Assembly: GCA_002633025.1 (NCBI GenBank)
Contig: NMRB01000088.1
Span: forward strand, 479,895-543,894
Direction: 5' to 3'
DNA length: 64,000 nucleotides
Origin: Notospermus geniculatus
Taxonomy: Eukaryota > Nemertea > Pilidiophora > Heteronemertea > Lineidae
The notes beneath the pieces were generated by a model. It was given only the letters and a program-made list of their open reading frames with translations. It was not told the DNA's origin and ran no database searches. Each line of letters opens with the position of its first letter. Within the stretch, counting starts at the first letter, position 1. The position numbers and the translations under genes were made by a program. Below are positions 38,901-49,600 of the stretch, piece by piece.

Positions 38901-41134
38901 GAGGTCGGGTAAAGAGCTTACTTCCCCAGATTAGAGGAATATCCAAAGTACGCCTACACCCCAAACTGCAACCAACCTGGACGTAGGCCTGGCAGAAAGA
39001 TTGGCAAGTTCAGGCGTGGTTGACTCCCGGATGTCGTGAGGTCTCGACGAGGATGCAGTCCCAGCTCACTTCAGTTCGGTAATGCGACTGTCCTACTCGA
39101 TTCAGTTAAATAAAGTTTACACGCACAAATTGATATCGCCTGGAGAGTACAATGTATTTGCTCTGATGGTGATCAGTCATTGGATAACGTCCTCTTTGAT
39201 TTAGACGAATGAGATGACGGCAGCGGCGTCCACGAATTTCTTCCGAATGGGATATCGATCTTGTTACCAAAGACGAGGATTTGTAAAATATCCATCAGAT
39301 TGAAATCCAAGATGGAAATATTGATAACAATAGGATCTGTTGTGATTCCCCTGCTGTGATACAACGCTGTCTCCGACAGACGTCAGTTTTTTCCAGCCGA
39401 CATGCACCAAAAAACGAACGCCGTGTTGGTTGTTTGGTGTGGCTGGAGGCGATACGCCATCACCAGGTATAGATCCACCTCACCTCAAAAACGTCTGCCG
39501 CATCGCCCTTTGGCGTTATTGCAGCGATAATCGGACCAAATATCAAAATGAATGAATACCAGATATTGTTTTCATTTCTGACCGTCAAAGGGCACAAATC
39601 ATGTATCAATCAAACACACAGATCTAAAAACAATTTCATTCCCCTTCGATCAATGTCGATACGAATTGGAATTACGGCCAGAATCTATGAAAGTAAATTA
39701 GATATTGAGCCAGGAATTGAGGCGACTTCATGAGAATTTTAGAGCCTTCAGGTGTCCCCTTCTTTCCTTTGTTGCGTTCTCATCATTTGCCATGCAATAT
39801 TGTCGAATAAGAGAAGGAACCTCTGAGGCTGCGGATTCGATCCCCGGTTGGACTCAGTGTTCATGTGTGATATCAAAAATAGATCAGCGAGCGTTCGCTT
39901 ATCTATTTTTCGTGACTCTTTCTGACAGCGGAGTTTTTCTCCGGATATTCCGGTTTCCTCCTGCAATACAGTAAATTTGCCCAATATTGTCAACAGAGCT
40001 AATAATGCCGTTTGCGCTCGGCTCTCGATTCAATCGGAGAAATGAATGATACACACGAAGCCAGAAGGAAGTAAAATTGGTTAAAATTCATTACATGACG
40101 ATAAAACGACAGCAATTCAAGAGACTCGTCAAACTAATCCGGAAGTTATGAATACTCAAGAGTCCGATTTAGGCCCAAAACACCGACAAAATTTGGGAAG
40201 TAATCCATCAAGGAAGATACCCTCCATACAGAAAAACCTGCAATACTTAAAATTCGACTAGAACTCAAGTCTCCTCGAAGTGGGATCGAATGTTGTTGAC
40301 TTGACACCATCCACTGAACAAAAGCACACGACAACATCCTCCATCCAGGCGAACGGTACATCTCAAAATGTCACATGTTTTTTCTAAAGACATGACTTAT
40401 GATACAAAATCCTTTCCATAATCAAGAGAAAAACTTATAAGAGATCACTCCGCTCCTGACACGCTGGGACGTGGTGTCCCTTTACGCTGATCTGCCGCGC
40501 CTAATCCTTGGAGACAACTGTGGATGTGATGCTAAAGTAAAGACAGATGACGGCTTCGCAAAGGGCAAACAACGCTCCACCTGCGAACGCCTCCGACCTG
40601 CGCCTCCATCTCTTTCGATTTGTCCCCTTCGAGACGTCATCGGCAACAAGCCTTCTCTGAGACTTGCTTATCATAGATGGCGGCACATTTCCTTCAAAGA
40701 TCGTGGTTCGGTTTTGGCCATATATGGGTAATTCGGCTGCGAACGCCCATTGAATTCGTCGCTTTGAAAAAAATATTGTTGATTGATTGTTACTTACCAA
40801 GCAGGTTGTTGTTGGGTATGGAGAGTCTGTGTTGGGTATCAGTCTTCGCCGGAGCCTCCTGGTTGGACGCGTTTGGCAGGCTGGCCCCCACAAGGCTGCC
40901 GTTGCTGCTGACATGTGCGTCATGTTCCTCACCGATCGTAGAGACAGGACGGGACGGAGGGAAGAGCTGGACGTTCTCAAAGGTAAAGACGGGGTTGTCG
41001 ACGCCGGACGGACTGAGAGAGGCAGGGGGAGGGATGAGAGGGGAGTGAGGCGCTTGGTGGGTATCTGGTATGTCGCTCTCTTTTCCACGTTCGGGAGTGA
41101 CTCGCTTCATGGCTAGAATCTCTGGGGGCGGCAT
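29951..41134 (-). CDS. CNGB: Cyclic-nucleotide-gated cation channel, beta-type subunit
   Basis: Plasma-membrane channel subunit opened by cGMP/cAMP. Exons, 5' to 3': 41134-40798, 38445-37918, 36188-35984, 35648-35494, 35230-35036, 34716-34451, 34308-34216, 34053-33857, 33693-33552, (gap), 33118-32937, 32460-32342, 32154-32008, 31712-31598, 31512-31441, 31206-30925, 30668-30497, 30411-29951. All junction phases agree. About 1,200 residues are visible: a long polar N-terminus; the beta-subunit motif [17 protein letters not shown]1 ([18 protein letters not shown]) to S6; pore SIGKNPIP; C-linker end; a cyclic-nucleotide fold with GSVFGEIS and [10 protein letters not shown]; then a basic/acidic tail. 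NRRTADVR supplies the phosphate-binding Arg of the family. The first base of the first exon is the ATG right after a TTTTCAG acceptor, so a 5'UTR exon lies upstream. The missing exon (~50-60 residues of C-linker) should be in the N run. Odd points: Lys in the pore filter, a GC donor at 32936, tRNA-like repeats in three short introns. Confidence 0.93.
30925..31206 (-). CDS. CNG channel exon: basic coiled region then acidic tract
   Basis: This 282-nt phase 0-0 exon encodes 94 residues. It begins [15 protein letters not shown], passes through a strongly basic run ([12 protein letters not shown]) and then a run of about 30 residues that is mostly Asp/Glu ([17 protein letters not shown] and onward), ending ASIFGSQ. 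The basic run would suit a calmodulin- or lipid-binding segment and the acidic tract recalls the Glu-rich tails of vertebrate beta subunits, but both functions are inference. Confidence 0.85.
31191..31440 (-). repeat. Intron made of two ~95 bp tandem tRNA-like units
   Basis: The 234-bp intron between CNG exons 31512-31441 and 31206-30925 is nearly filled by two copies of a unit with a tRNA T-arm (CCGGGTTCGAATCCCGG), 'CCATATGGGACTAAACATCC' and 'ATCTCGACTTGTGT'. The duplicated unit includes the acceptor and the first ~18 bases of the following exon (ATTCTC.AGCCAGACTCAA). In the internal copy the acceptor has changed from TTACAG to TAACTG, so only the outer one is usable. Confidence 0.85.
31735..31800 (-). 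repeat. tRNA-like repeat next to a CNG acceptor
   Basis: On the minus strand: GCAAGCGGCAGG, then CCCGGGTTCAAATCCCGG, then CCATATATGG. It is the same family as 5600, 31191 and 32757. It ends ~25 bases before the acceptor of exon 31712-31598. Confidence 0.75.
32757..32945 (-). repeat. tRNA-derived SINE-like element abutting a CNG donor
   Basis: Shares body and head with the copy at 5600-5795 (CAAAGGCACAAGGTAC; GTCCCATGCGAC; TGGGTTCGAATCCCGGGCC on the minus strand). Its tRNA-like 5' end reaches the exon 33118-32937 boundary, and the unusual GC donor (AAAG|GCAAGC) lies in this overlap, so the repeat may have supplied the splice site. Confidence 0.75.
33140..33239. mobile_element. Near-perfect 100 bp palindrome at the edge of the N gap
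   Basis: Left arm CGCAAGCGCCCGGTTAGGCC, then GACGACGTTTATCTATTG; the right arm is the complement with one short mismatch block, around a short GGGTATACCC centre. The stem is ~45 bp. The N run begins at the base where the palindrome ends, so the structure probably broke sequencing or assembly. It is a foldback element in the intron next to the missing channel exon. Confidence 0.85.
33240..33541. other. Assembly gap, 302 Ns
   Basis: Unsequenced. The flanking exons of the CNG gene end in phase 0 (33552) and resume in phase 1 (33118). A C-linker exon of length one more than a multiple of three is expected here or in the flanking few bases. Confidence 0.95.
36189..37917 (-). other. CNG intron, nothing further recognised
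   Basis: The intron between the second and third visible coding exons. It contains a short GGC-rich run near 36296-36312 and no exon or element terminus that I could support. Confidence 0.5.
38446..40797 (-). other. CNG intron with one SINE-like remnant
   Basis: A 2.35 kb intron between the first two visible coding exons. At about 39790-39965 on the plus strand there is a B-box-like GGATTCGATCCCCGG, followed ~100 bases later by TTTTCTCCGGATATTCCGG and TTTCCTCC, an arrangement seen in tRNA-derived SINEs of marine invertebrates. Inverted words (GGTTCGTC / GACGAACC) occur at 38493-38515. Confidence 0.45.
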
Positions 41135-43648
41135 CTGAAAATATCAACATGTCAAGGATTCACTTTCATCATTCCTATGCGACTCGACGCGACGCAGTCT
41201 CCTGCGACGGAGCCGTCATACCTGGAAATCGTTCGTCCAATCAGACTCAGTCGCAGGACGCACTGGAGATCAGACTCAACGCATTTATTGGCCGGCGACG
41301 ACTGAGCCGTGCAACTGCTAGCGACTAATTCCACACTTCACGATGCGACGGAATAATCACATCGTATAGATGAGTCTCGTCGCATCGCATCGAGTAGTGT
41401 AGTGTGGAAGGAGCTTGAATCGCCTCCACTCAAATGGTCGCGTCGCAATGAGTGAGTTGTCGCATTGGTCAGTAATGACATCGCTACCCAGAACTGAATG
41501 CCCCTTTCCTCGCTCTGTCATGAAATCACGGTAGGCTAGTCGCAGAATCAATGTCTACCATGCTGACTGATCGATATCAGCGCTAAATGAGTTCGTCGGT
41601 TCTTTTCATAAAACAGTAAAAACATAAAATCAATATGGTCTTTATCTGTTTTTGTAGGAAAGCTTGTTGTAAAAAAAAATCCAGGAGATTTCCACATGGA
41701 GATCCCTGTTGGATGTAGAACAGCGGGCCAGCAAGAAAAACGTCGGCATTTGATCAAATGTCCCATGATTTTTTATTGTCGTCCCTCAGTTCGCTATTTT
41801 GTCCTCCGAAAATCCAGTCTCTTCTTAGACATTAGTAATTAACTGCTAGTGATGAGTTATGTAAACAATTATAGAGGACCGTCTTCGGAAGCAGTAGCCT
41901 ATACCATGATATTTCATGCTGAAATATCTAGTATCAACACGCAAATCAAGGCTTCGTTCCTCGCACTTAGGCCTATCTCTGGAGCAGAATAGGGATCGCA
42001 TTTTGGCTTGCCTCAGGATACCGTAGGCCTACCCTTTGTCGACTCGGTCTCCACGAAAGGCCGCAGTGCCGCTTGTTTGTAAAAAGACGGTCGTTTCCGC
42101 TGTTCGTTCTTCTGATGACCTCGTTTGTAGTGGTTAGGACAATAACGCAACAAAGTAAACAACCATTTAATGGTAATGGGATAAACCACGTTCATGGCCG
42201 GGAAATTTCCTCTAGGACAACAAGATTTTCCGGCCGGGACTCCGGTCAGCTGCAGCATGAAAACCTCCCACTTTTGTCTTAGTCATTAGTCAATACCACA
42301 ATGACATGCGGTACCAACTGATGCGACGACACCCCACTAATACCCCACTTATACGGATAAACGTCAATTTGGAACCAAATCAAGGAGGGATCAAGTGGAC
42401 AGATTAGGCCCTTGATACACAAAAATGAAGAGGACGACATCAACTTTCCACCTACCGTTGTCGACTGGGCGCGGAATGTCTGTTTTTGCCGAAAGAATCC
42501 TCATACGTCATCATATACATGTATCTCACATCGTTATCACTCCATCTGCCATCTTGTACCAATATGATCCGAAGCTTTAGTGGTACACTCACCTATGTTG
42601 CATTGAAATTATGGGTTTGTTTCCATGGAAACAGTAAATGAGGAAATCAGGTAACCGCACGCTGGCTCAATAACCCGGATGGTCGTTTGATTCAGCGACA
42701 GTTGTAATTTGTGTAATGCATTGTTGCTTATAAATCGTATGCATCAACAAATTTATGGTATCAGCCATTACGAATTGCATCCAACCAAAAATAGATGAGA
42801 GATTGGCCTCGGTCCGAAGTGAGAAAGTGCCATGTTCCCGTCACTTTCCCCCTGAACACTGTGAAACGAGAGTGACAGATATTTCTCTGTGTAGACATAC
42901 CCAAGGCCTACTGGAGTGGGCCTACTGAAAAGTCATGGTCTTTCTAGCTGTCTATGGGAACACTGAAACATTAGGAACACTGGAAGACGTCACACCGAAG
43001 GCGAAAGATTGTGGAACGACAGATCCGAGTTGCCCAAGGGTCAGTGACTAGTAAAAGGGGGCACAGTGAGATAGAATTCCTGTCTCTTTTTGGAAGCGCA
43101 GGTTTCCTCTTCCTAAAAGGTAGGCCCTAAGGTTACATAAAATTGGCTATTAAATGACCATTTTGAGAAGGTAGATAATGAAATGAAATTAACTTGAGTG
43201 GCGCCATCTGGCAATAGAGGTTCAAATTAAGGAGTGGCATTTCACTCATCTCCTCCTCAGCCTCTCCTTCTTGTCTTGTCTTGATATCCTCCCGTTCGGG
43301 CCAACCTTGCCCCAATCATGAAAAGTGTATTCCTGTCGTCTCCAAGTTTTTTGGCGCAATGCCATCGGCCACGTGCATTTTGTTTACCTCTGTGGTATTG
43401 ATCCACGTGATCAGGTAGTCTGCGCAACAACACATAACGCCCCATTACGTCAAGAACTTTGCGTACTGGCGGCTGTGAATCAAGTCGCGTGCAAGAGACT
43501 TCGACCTCGTTCTGGCCGCGTGCTCTTCAAAGTTCACACTGACATCCGAAGAGCACAAGCAGCAGTGTGGAGGGCGCTTCGAAATTCCCATTTTCTCGAT
43601 TTTAAGTCGCCATTTTTCAGTCAAATTTGGACATTTTGATCAGCAATC
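41135..43648. other. Divergent intergenic region (CNG minus, transaminase plus)
   Basis: Must contain the 5'UTR and promoter of the CNG gene and the promoter of the transaminase, but I cannot point to either. It includes a CpG-rich repeat at 41165-41480. Open frames here (for example 43325-43639) show no family resemblance. Confidence 0.5.
41165..41480. repeat. CpG-rich GCGAC/GTCGC palindromic repeat
   Basis: Dense alternation of GCGAC and GTCGC words. An inverted pair joins 'TTCCACACTTCACGATGCGAC' (split by position 41330-41350) to 'GTCGCATCG' and 'GTAGTGTGGAA' at 41378-41410. It looks like a foldback element. CpG density is far above the surroundings. Confidence 0.55.
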
Positions 43649-46600
43649 ATGTGGTCATCTGCCGGCGCTCTTGTTAGGCGTGGCGATTTTGCCTTGAGGG
43701 CTTCTCGGCAGCTCCAACAAAGGCAGAGTGCATCCTTCTTGCCGTCCCGTGCACTGCAGCTGTACAAATCTCATGGGAGAACCATCTGTTGCACAGTCCC
43801 TGTGTGTACAGCACAGAAACATAGGCATGGTTATGATGGTATGTGTCTAAGGCATTTTTGCATTATCCCCACCACCCTAACACTGTTCCTAACCCTAACA
43901 CACTGTTCCTGTGACCCTAACAATAGCCAGCCCTTAGGCCTGCTACAGTACACTGCCACTGACCCTGTGCTGTGGCCTGTGGGTGTGCTGTGGCATGTGT
44001 CATTGTGTGGTGGGGGATTATGCATTTAGTTAAGCCGCCCTGTGTCTAGGATCAGGATAGGTCTCGGATGGATGTCGGGATTGCGCGCTTCCCCAGTGAA
44101 CTCGTCTCGTTGTGCTCGTTCATATCATGCTGCCAGCCAATCATCTTGTTGCAGGCCTTGGGCCGTAACTACGAAGCGCGATTAGGCCAACACGCGTGTA
44201 AATTCATAGTTATTCAGGTTAAGGGCCTAGAAAACCATTGTGTTGCTACCTTGTACGCTGCTTGATCGGCAGCATTTACCCACAGGATAACCACACGCGG
44301 TTAACATTCCTGCATTTACGTGCAGCAGGAGGATCAAAGAAAAGAGTTGAAACAAGGCCTGTAGGTTGTTGAAATTTTTCTTTGTCCTCCTGCAGCTAGA
44401 CAAAGGAAAGTTAACCACGGGTGATTATCCTGCGGGTAAATGCTGCCGATTAAGCAGTGTACAAGGTAGCAAAACAATGGTTTTCTGGGTCCTTAACCTG
44501 AATAACTATGCCTTTACACGCGTGTTGGCCTAATCGCGCTTCGTAAGTACGGCCCCAGGTCTTTTAAGGCGAGCTAATAAGTGCATGTGCCTCGCAAACA
44601 ATAGAAATTCTATGGTTTGCAGAGCGCATGCACTTTTTAGCTTGCCTTAAAAGACAAGGCCTGTTGTTGGGGACGATACCTGGTTGTTGTAGGCCTAGGC
44701 CTACCAGCAGCTTTATGTGGTGGAGAGGGTGATCTTCTCGGCATTGCAGGTTGCCGTTTCATCCAGGGCCGCCGGTTTTTCCTCCCACCAGCGCAGCGTA
44801 CATGCCCTGCTGAGTTGGTGCTGCAGTTGCACTCCTGAAATAACATTTAAACCAGATCAGGCAGGCTCTGTGCTTGACAGCGTGTTATCCCTCAATCAAT
44901 CAATGTTTACTCTTACTTGCTGACTGACCTCAATAGCAACTGCATCAGCTTTGATTGTGGGGCCAAAGTTGAAGCATATTAGTAACACATAGGCCTAGGC
45001 TAGGGAAATCTTCCAGGGGGACAGTCATTGAGAATGGTAACTAGGCCTAAAACGACTGTTTGAAAGTAGGTCATTTCCAATGGCGGTACAGACCACATTG
45101 TTATTTGAACACTCTAGGATCTGTCCTCTCCCAGACTTTGATCTGACATTCAGTGGATATTTATACTCTGTCATTCAAGAGACTCATTGAACATGTTGAA
45201 CATTCACCCAGACCCTGTTGAATTTTCCTTGCCTATTGACCTAAAAAAGCATGTTCTGATAGTGATAGTGATAGTGTTGGCTAAATGATAGGTTTAGGAT
45301 AAATCATTTCTTATACACGCCACTGATTTTCAATATAAAGTTGAACTAGCATGGGCACAATTGCGAATGTTGGAGTGATCGATCTGTCACAATATTATGT
45401 TATTGCTGTTGCCTAGTGTTAGGAGGGTTGTTTTTTGTTTTGTCTGCTTCAGCTTGTAACTGCTGTGGTTGAACTTGAATACTTCAGAGTTGAACCTCTT
45501 TATTAAGGACAACTTGGGATTGATGTTTTTGATTAAGAGGTGTCCTGGTTACAGAGGTTAAAATGAAAAGTTTATGACACCATTCGGACTGAACTTTGGT
45601 GTGTCTTAGTACTAGTAGAGAGGTGACCCGACAGAAGAGTGTCTGCTGAAGGAAGGTTCAACTCTATTGAAAACACATAGTGACATCATGACTTACAATT
45701 AAGGTGATTGATATGAAATTCAGGTATTTTCATGGCTATAAAATAGATTGCATGGGGAGTGAATAATGAAGGCATGGTTCATTTATAGTACATGTACCCT
45801 GTTAATCTTTCAGCATCCTGGGAAAGGTCGCACAATCGGGACAATGTATTCTTCACGCCTGGACCACTTGATCCTGAAAAAATAGACTCTCACATCCCCT
45901 CTCATGCAAAGAAGTTGTTTACCCCGGGTCCCTTGAGTGTTACCAAGACGACGAAAGAAGCCATGATGATGGATGTTGGGCCTCACGATGAAAAGTTCAT
46001 AAAATGTTTGAAGTTTATTCGGGAAGAAATGATTAAAATCGCTGGTAAGCTGTTGCCATGTTGTGGCCAACGGATGACTGAGAGTGTATTATTATTGAAT
46101 TTCACTTACATACACATTCATATCAGCTTTTAAGTTACCGAATCAGAATGTAAAGACATCGGCTGTATTTCTGAAATCCTAAATCCCCAACTATGCTTGG
46201 ATGCATTTATTATAGTTTATGGTAGTAATCTATCTTCAGTATGTTTTTCTGATGAAAATATTTTCGCACTTGCCTTTGCATATCTACCACCTTCACAAAA
46301 CAGTTTTGATATGCAGAGTAAACTGGGTTATCATGATCTAGGTCATCATGGGCTTTGACAGATTGTATGTACAGTAGTTGCTTTGATGTCATTGTCTCCT
46401 GATTATACTTTGAAATTTAATATGATATAAAACAGATATTGCATCATTCATCCACTTTTTCAATGACTGTAGTGTACAATGGCACTTTTTGAAGGAGCAC
46501 ATAGACTTCAGACATGGTCGGTGATAACAAGGCTGGCCTAACTAGGCCTTTTCAGACTTGTGTTAATAGTCTGGCACAGTCAAGAAATTTGAAAGGTGTC

Positions 46601-49600
46601 ACACATCTTAGATAACAATGATAATTCACGAATACCGTAGTTGTTTTATGTAATCACTAATCGGTCTTTCAAAATTCTCCTTGACCTGATTGATAGATAC
46701 ATAACATATTATGTCAACCAGTGTTCTGTGCGTAGGGCAGCTGCTGACATACTTTTTCATCATCTTTATATAATGCACCTGGTGTTCTGTCTCTAGTCAG
46801 CTGTTTCGGATTGAAATTTCATAATCAAATTTGCTGTAATACTAAGACAAAGTTAAGTAAGAGAACCTCGACCACAACAAGCTACATCTGGTTCACATAA
46901 CAAGAAGATGTGGATCACACCGAAACATCACTTGTTGGAATCCTGAACATTTCTTATATCACCTTTTCAGATTTACCTAAAACCGCCTTCACAACAGTTC
47001 TGCTCCAGGGCAGTGGTACCTATGCCATGGAAGGAGTGTTACAGACAGCTATACCAAGAAATAACCCCAAGGTTGGCTGTTATTTTTCTGTGAAAGTGAC
47101 CAAAATAAATATGGATGCAGAAGGACTGATGTACGGTGGCCACTGACAGCCATATTGAAAGTCTGCAGAGAAAGTGTCCATTAAGAAAGATCGTAATTTT
47201 CTATACCAACATGTCAGCATCAGCAGTAGCAGAATTTTCAGTGGCCTGTTCTGTATCAAATCAATAGGTGATTTTTGGAATTTTAGTTTATTTTCATCGA
47301 CGTTGTTCAATCTTTCAGGTGCTGATAATTGAGAATGGCACATACAGCACAAGGATGAGGACGATTTGTGAAATGGCAGGTTTCCCTGTCAATGCACTGA
47401 AGTATCCAGAAAATGGGGCTGTCGACTTGAATGAAGTGGAAAATTATCTCCAGTCTAATCCTGATATCACAAACGTGGCGATGGTGCATCATGAAACAAG
47501 CAGCGGGATCTTGAACCCTGTGGAGAAAGTCGGCCAATTAATACGAAAACACACGCCTGGTAAAAACTTGAAATTCAGATCAGATCCTCAGCAGTGAAAA
47601 GTGAAAAATTGAAATAAATGTTTTGTATGTAGTTTGAGTTCAACTTCAAAAGTGTGTGAGTGTGTCTGGGAAACACTGGAAGAAAAATGTGACTGTTCCA
47701 TTGAGTGAGCCAGAGCAGGTCCTTCAGTAGTGGTAATGGTCTCTTCTATTCAAGGGGGTCCTTTTTGCACTGGTTCTGCATTTACGTTAGGAGTACAACA
47801 AATTCTTGTCATTCCATGTCTTCATTTCAGATGCATGTTTCTATGTTGATGCAATGAGTAGTTTTGGAGCAGTACCAATTGATATGGAACGGGGTGGTAT
47901 CGATTTCCTGACTGTGTCTGCTAACANATATTGAAAGTCTGCAGAGAAAGTGTCCATGACGAAAGATCATGATTTTCTATACCAACATATCAGCATCGGC
48001 AGTAGCAGAATTTTTAGTGGCCTATTCTGTATCAAATCAGTAGGTGATTTTTGGAATTTTAGTTTATTTTCATCGACATTGTTCAATCTTTCAGGTGCTG
48101 ATAATTGAGAATGGCACATACAGCACAAGGATGAGAACGATTTGTGAAATGGCTGGTTTCCCTGTCAATGCACTGAAGTATCCAGAAAATGGGGCTGTTG
48201 ACTTGAATGAAGTGGAAAATTATCTCCAGTCTAATCCTGATATCACAAACGTGGCGATGGTGCATCATGAAACAAGCAGCGGCATCTTGAACCCTGTGGA
48301 GAAAGTCGGCCAATTGATACGAAAACACACGCCTGGTAAAAACTTGAAATTCAGATCAGATCCTCTGCAGTGAAAAATTGAAATAAATGTTTTGTATGTA
48401 CCGGGGTAGGTTGAGTTCAACTTCAAAAGTGTGTGAGTGTGTCTGGGAAACACTGGAAGAAAAATGTGACTGTTCCATTGAGTAAGCCAGAGCAGGTCCT
48501 TCAGTTAGTGGTAATGGTCTCTTCTATTCAAGGGGGTCCTTTTTGCACTGGTTCTGCATTTACGTTAGAAGTACAACAAATTCTTGTCATTCCATGTCTT
48601 CATTTCAGATGCATGTTTCTATGTTGATGCAATGAGTAGTTTTGGAGCAGTACCAATTGATATGGAACGGGGTGGTATCGATTTCCTGACTGTGTCTGCT
48701 AACAAGTGCATAGAGGGTGTCCCAGGATTTTCGTTTATTCTTGCTAATAAGGAACAGTTACTAAAGAGTGAAGGTTAGTGGAGACTGAAATAAACAGAGT
48801 GGGTTAAGTACGTTCATTTAATGCAAGCTGAGCTTGAAGAAGGAGATTTTGTAGCATATCTTAAGATCCTTCAGTTGTGCTATCCCAGATGGGTCTGTTG
48901 GAAGTCATACTCACTGAAGGTCTATCACAGCTGTTGGACTAAACTGAAAAATTTCAGAAAGCTGATTGTTGTAAGAAAATTGCATGACTTGTTATGTATA
49001 TGGAGGAATTTCTATGCATGAAATCTCACTTTCAGGTAATTCACGCTCCCTTAGTTTTGATCTGGTGTCACAGTACAAGAGTCTCGAGGGGAAGGGTACG
49101 TTCCGTTTCACTCCTGCAACTCACACGCTACTGGCATTCAGTCAGGCGCTGAAAGAATTCCAAGAAGAAGGCGGTGTTGAGGGGAGAGGAAGACGGTAGG
49201 TTGAATGGAAATATCTTTGATTGGGAGTCATTAGTTTCCCTTCAACATGATGAGTTACTGGGCTGTGACTTTCGCATTGTTGTGTGGTTTGCTGTAAACT
49301 TGAAGTTCTGATGGATAGGCCACTATTGGACCTACCGGTAGTCTTATGTGGGTACCTGTACCGGTACTCTGCGGTTCATACATGAGCATGATGTTGTCTG
49401 TCAGGCATAATTGACTGAGCAATGTTTGTGGTATTCCAGTTACAAGAAAAACAATAAAGTCCTGCGAGAAGGAATGAGAAAGATGGGATTCAAGGAGTTC
49501 CTCCCAGAGGGCCTGGGCAGTTTCCTGATCACCACATACCGTTGTCCTAATCATCCCAATTTTGACATCGACACATTCTTCAACAAACTAAATGAAAAAG

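Noticed and set aside
40501-41116. Several long open frames on both strands opposite the first CNG exon
   Set aside because: Shadows of the true minus-strand exon 41134-40798, which has matching splice sites and phase; the others have neither.
43872-43922. Telomere-like CCCTAA repeats
   Set aside because: Only two adjacent copies plus scattered ones inside a longer imperfect phrase; too few for an interstitial telomere call.
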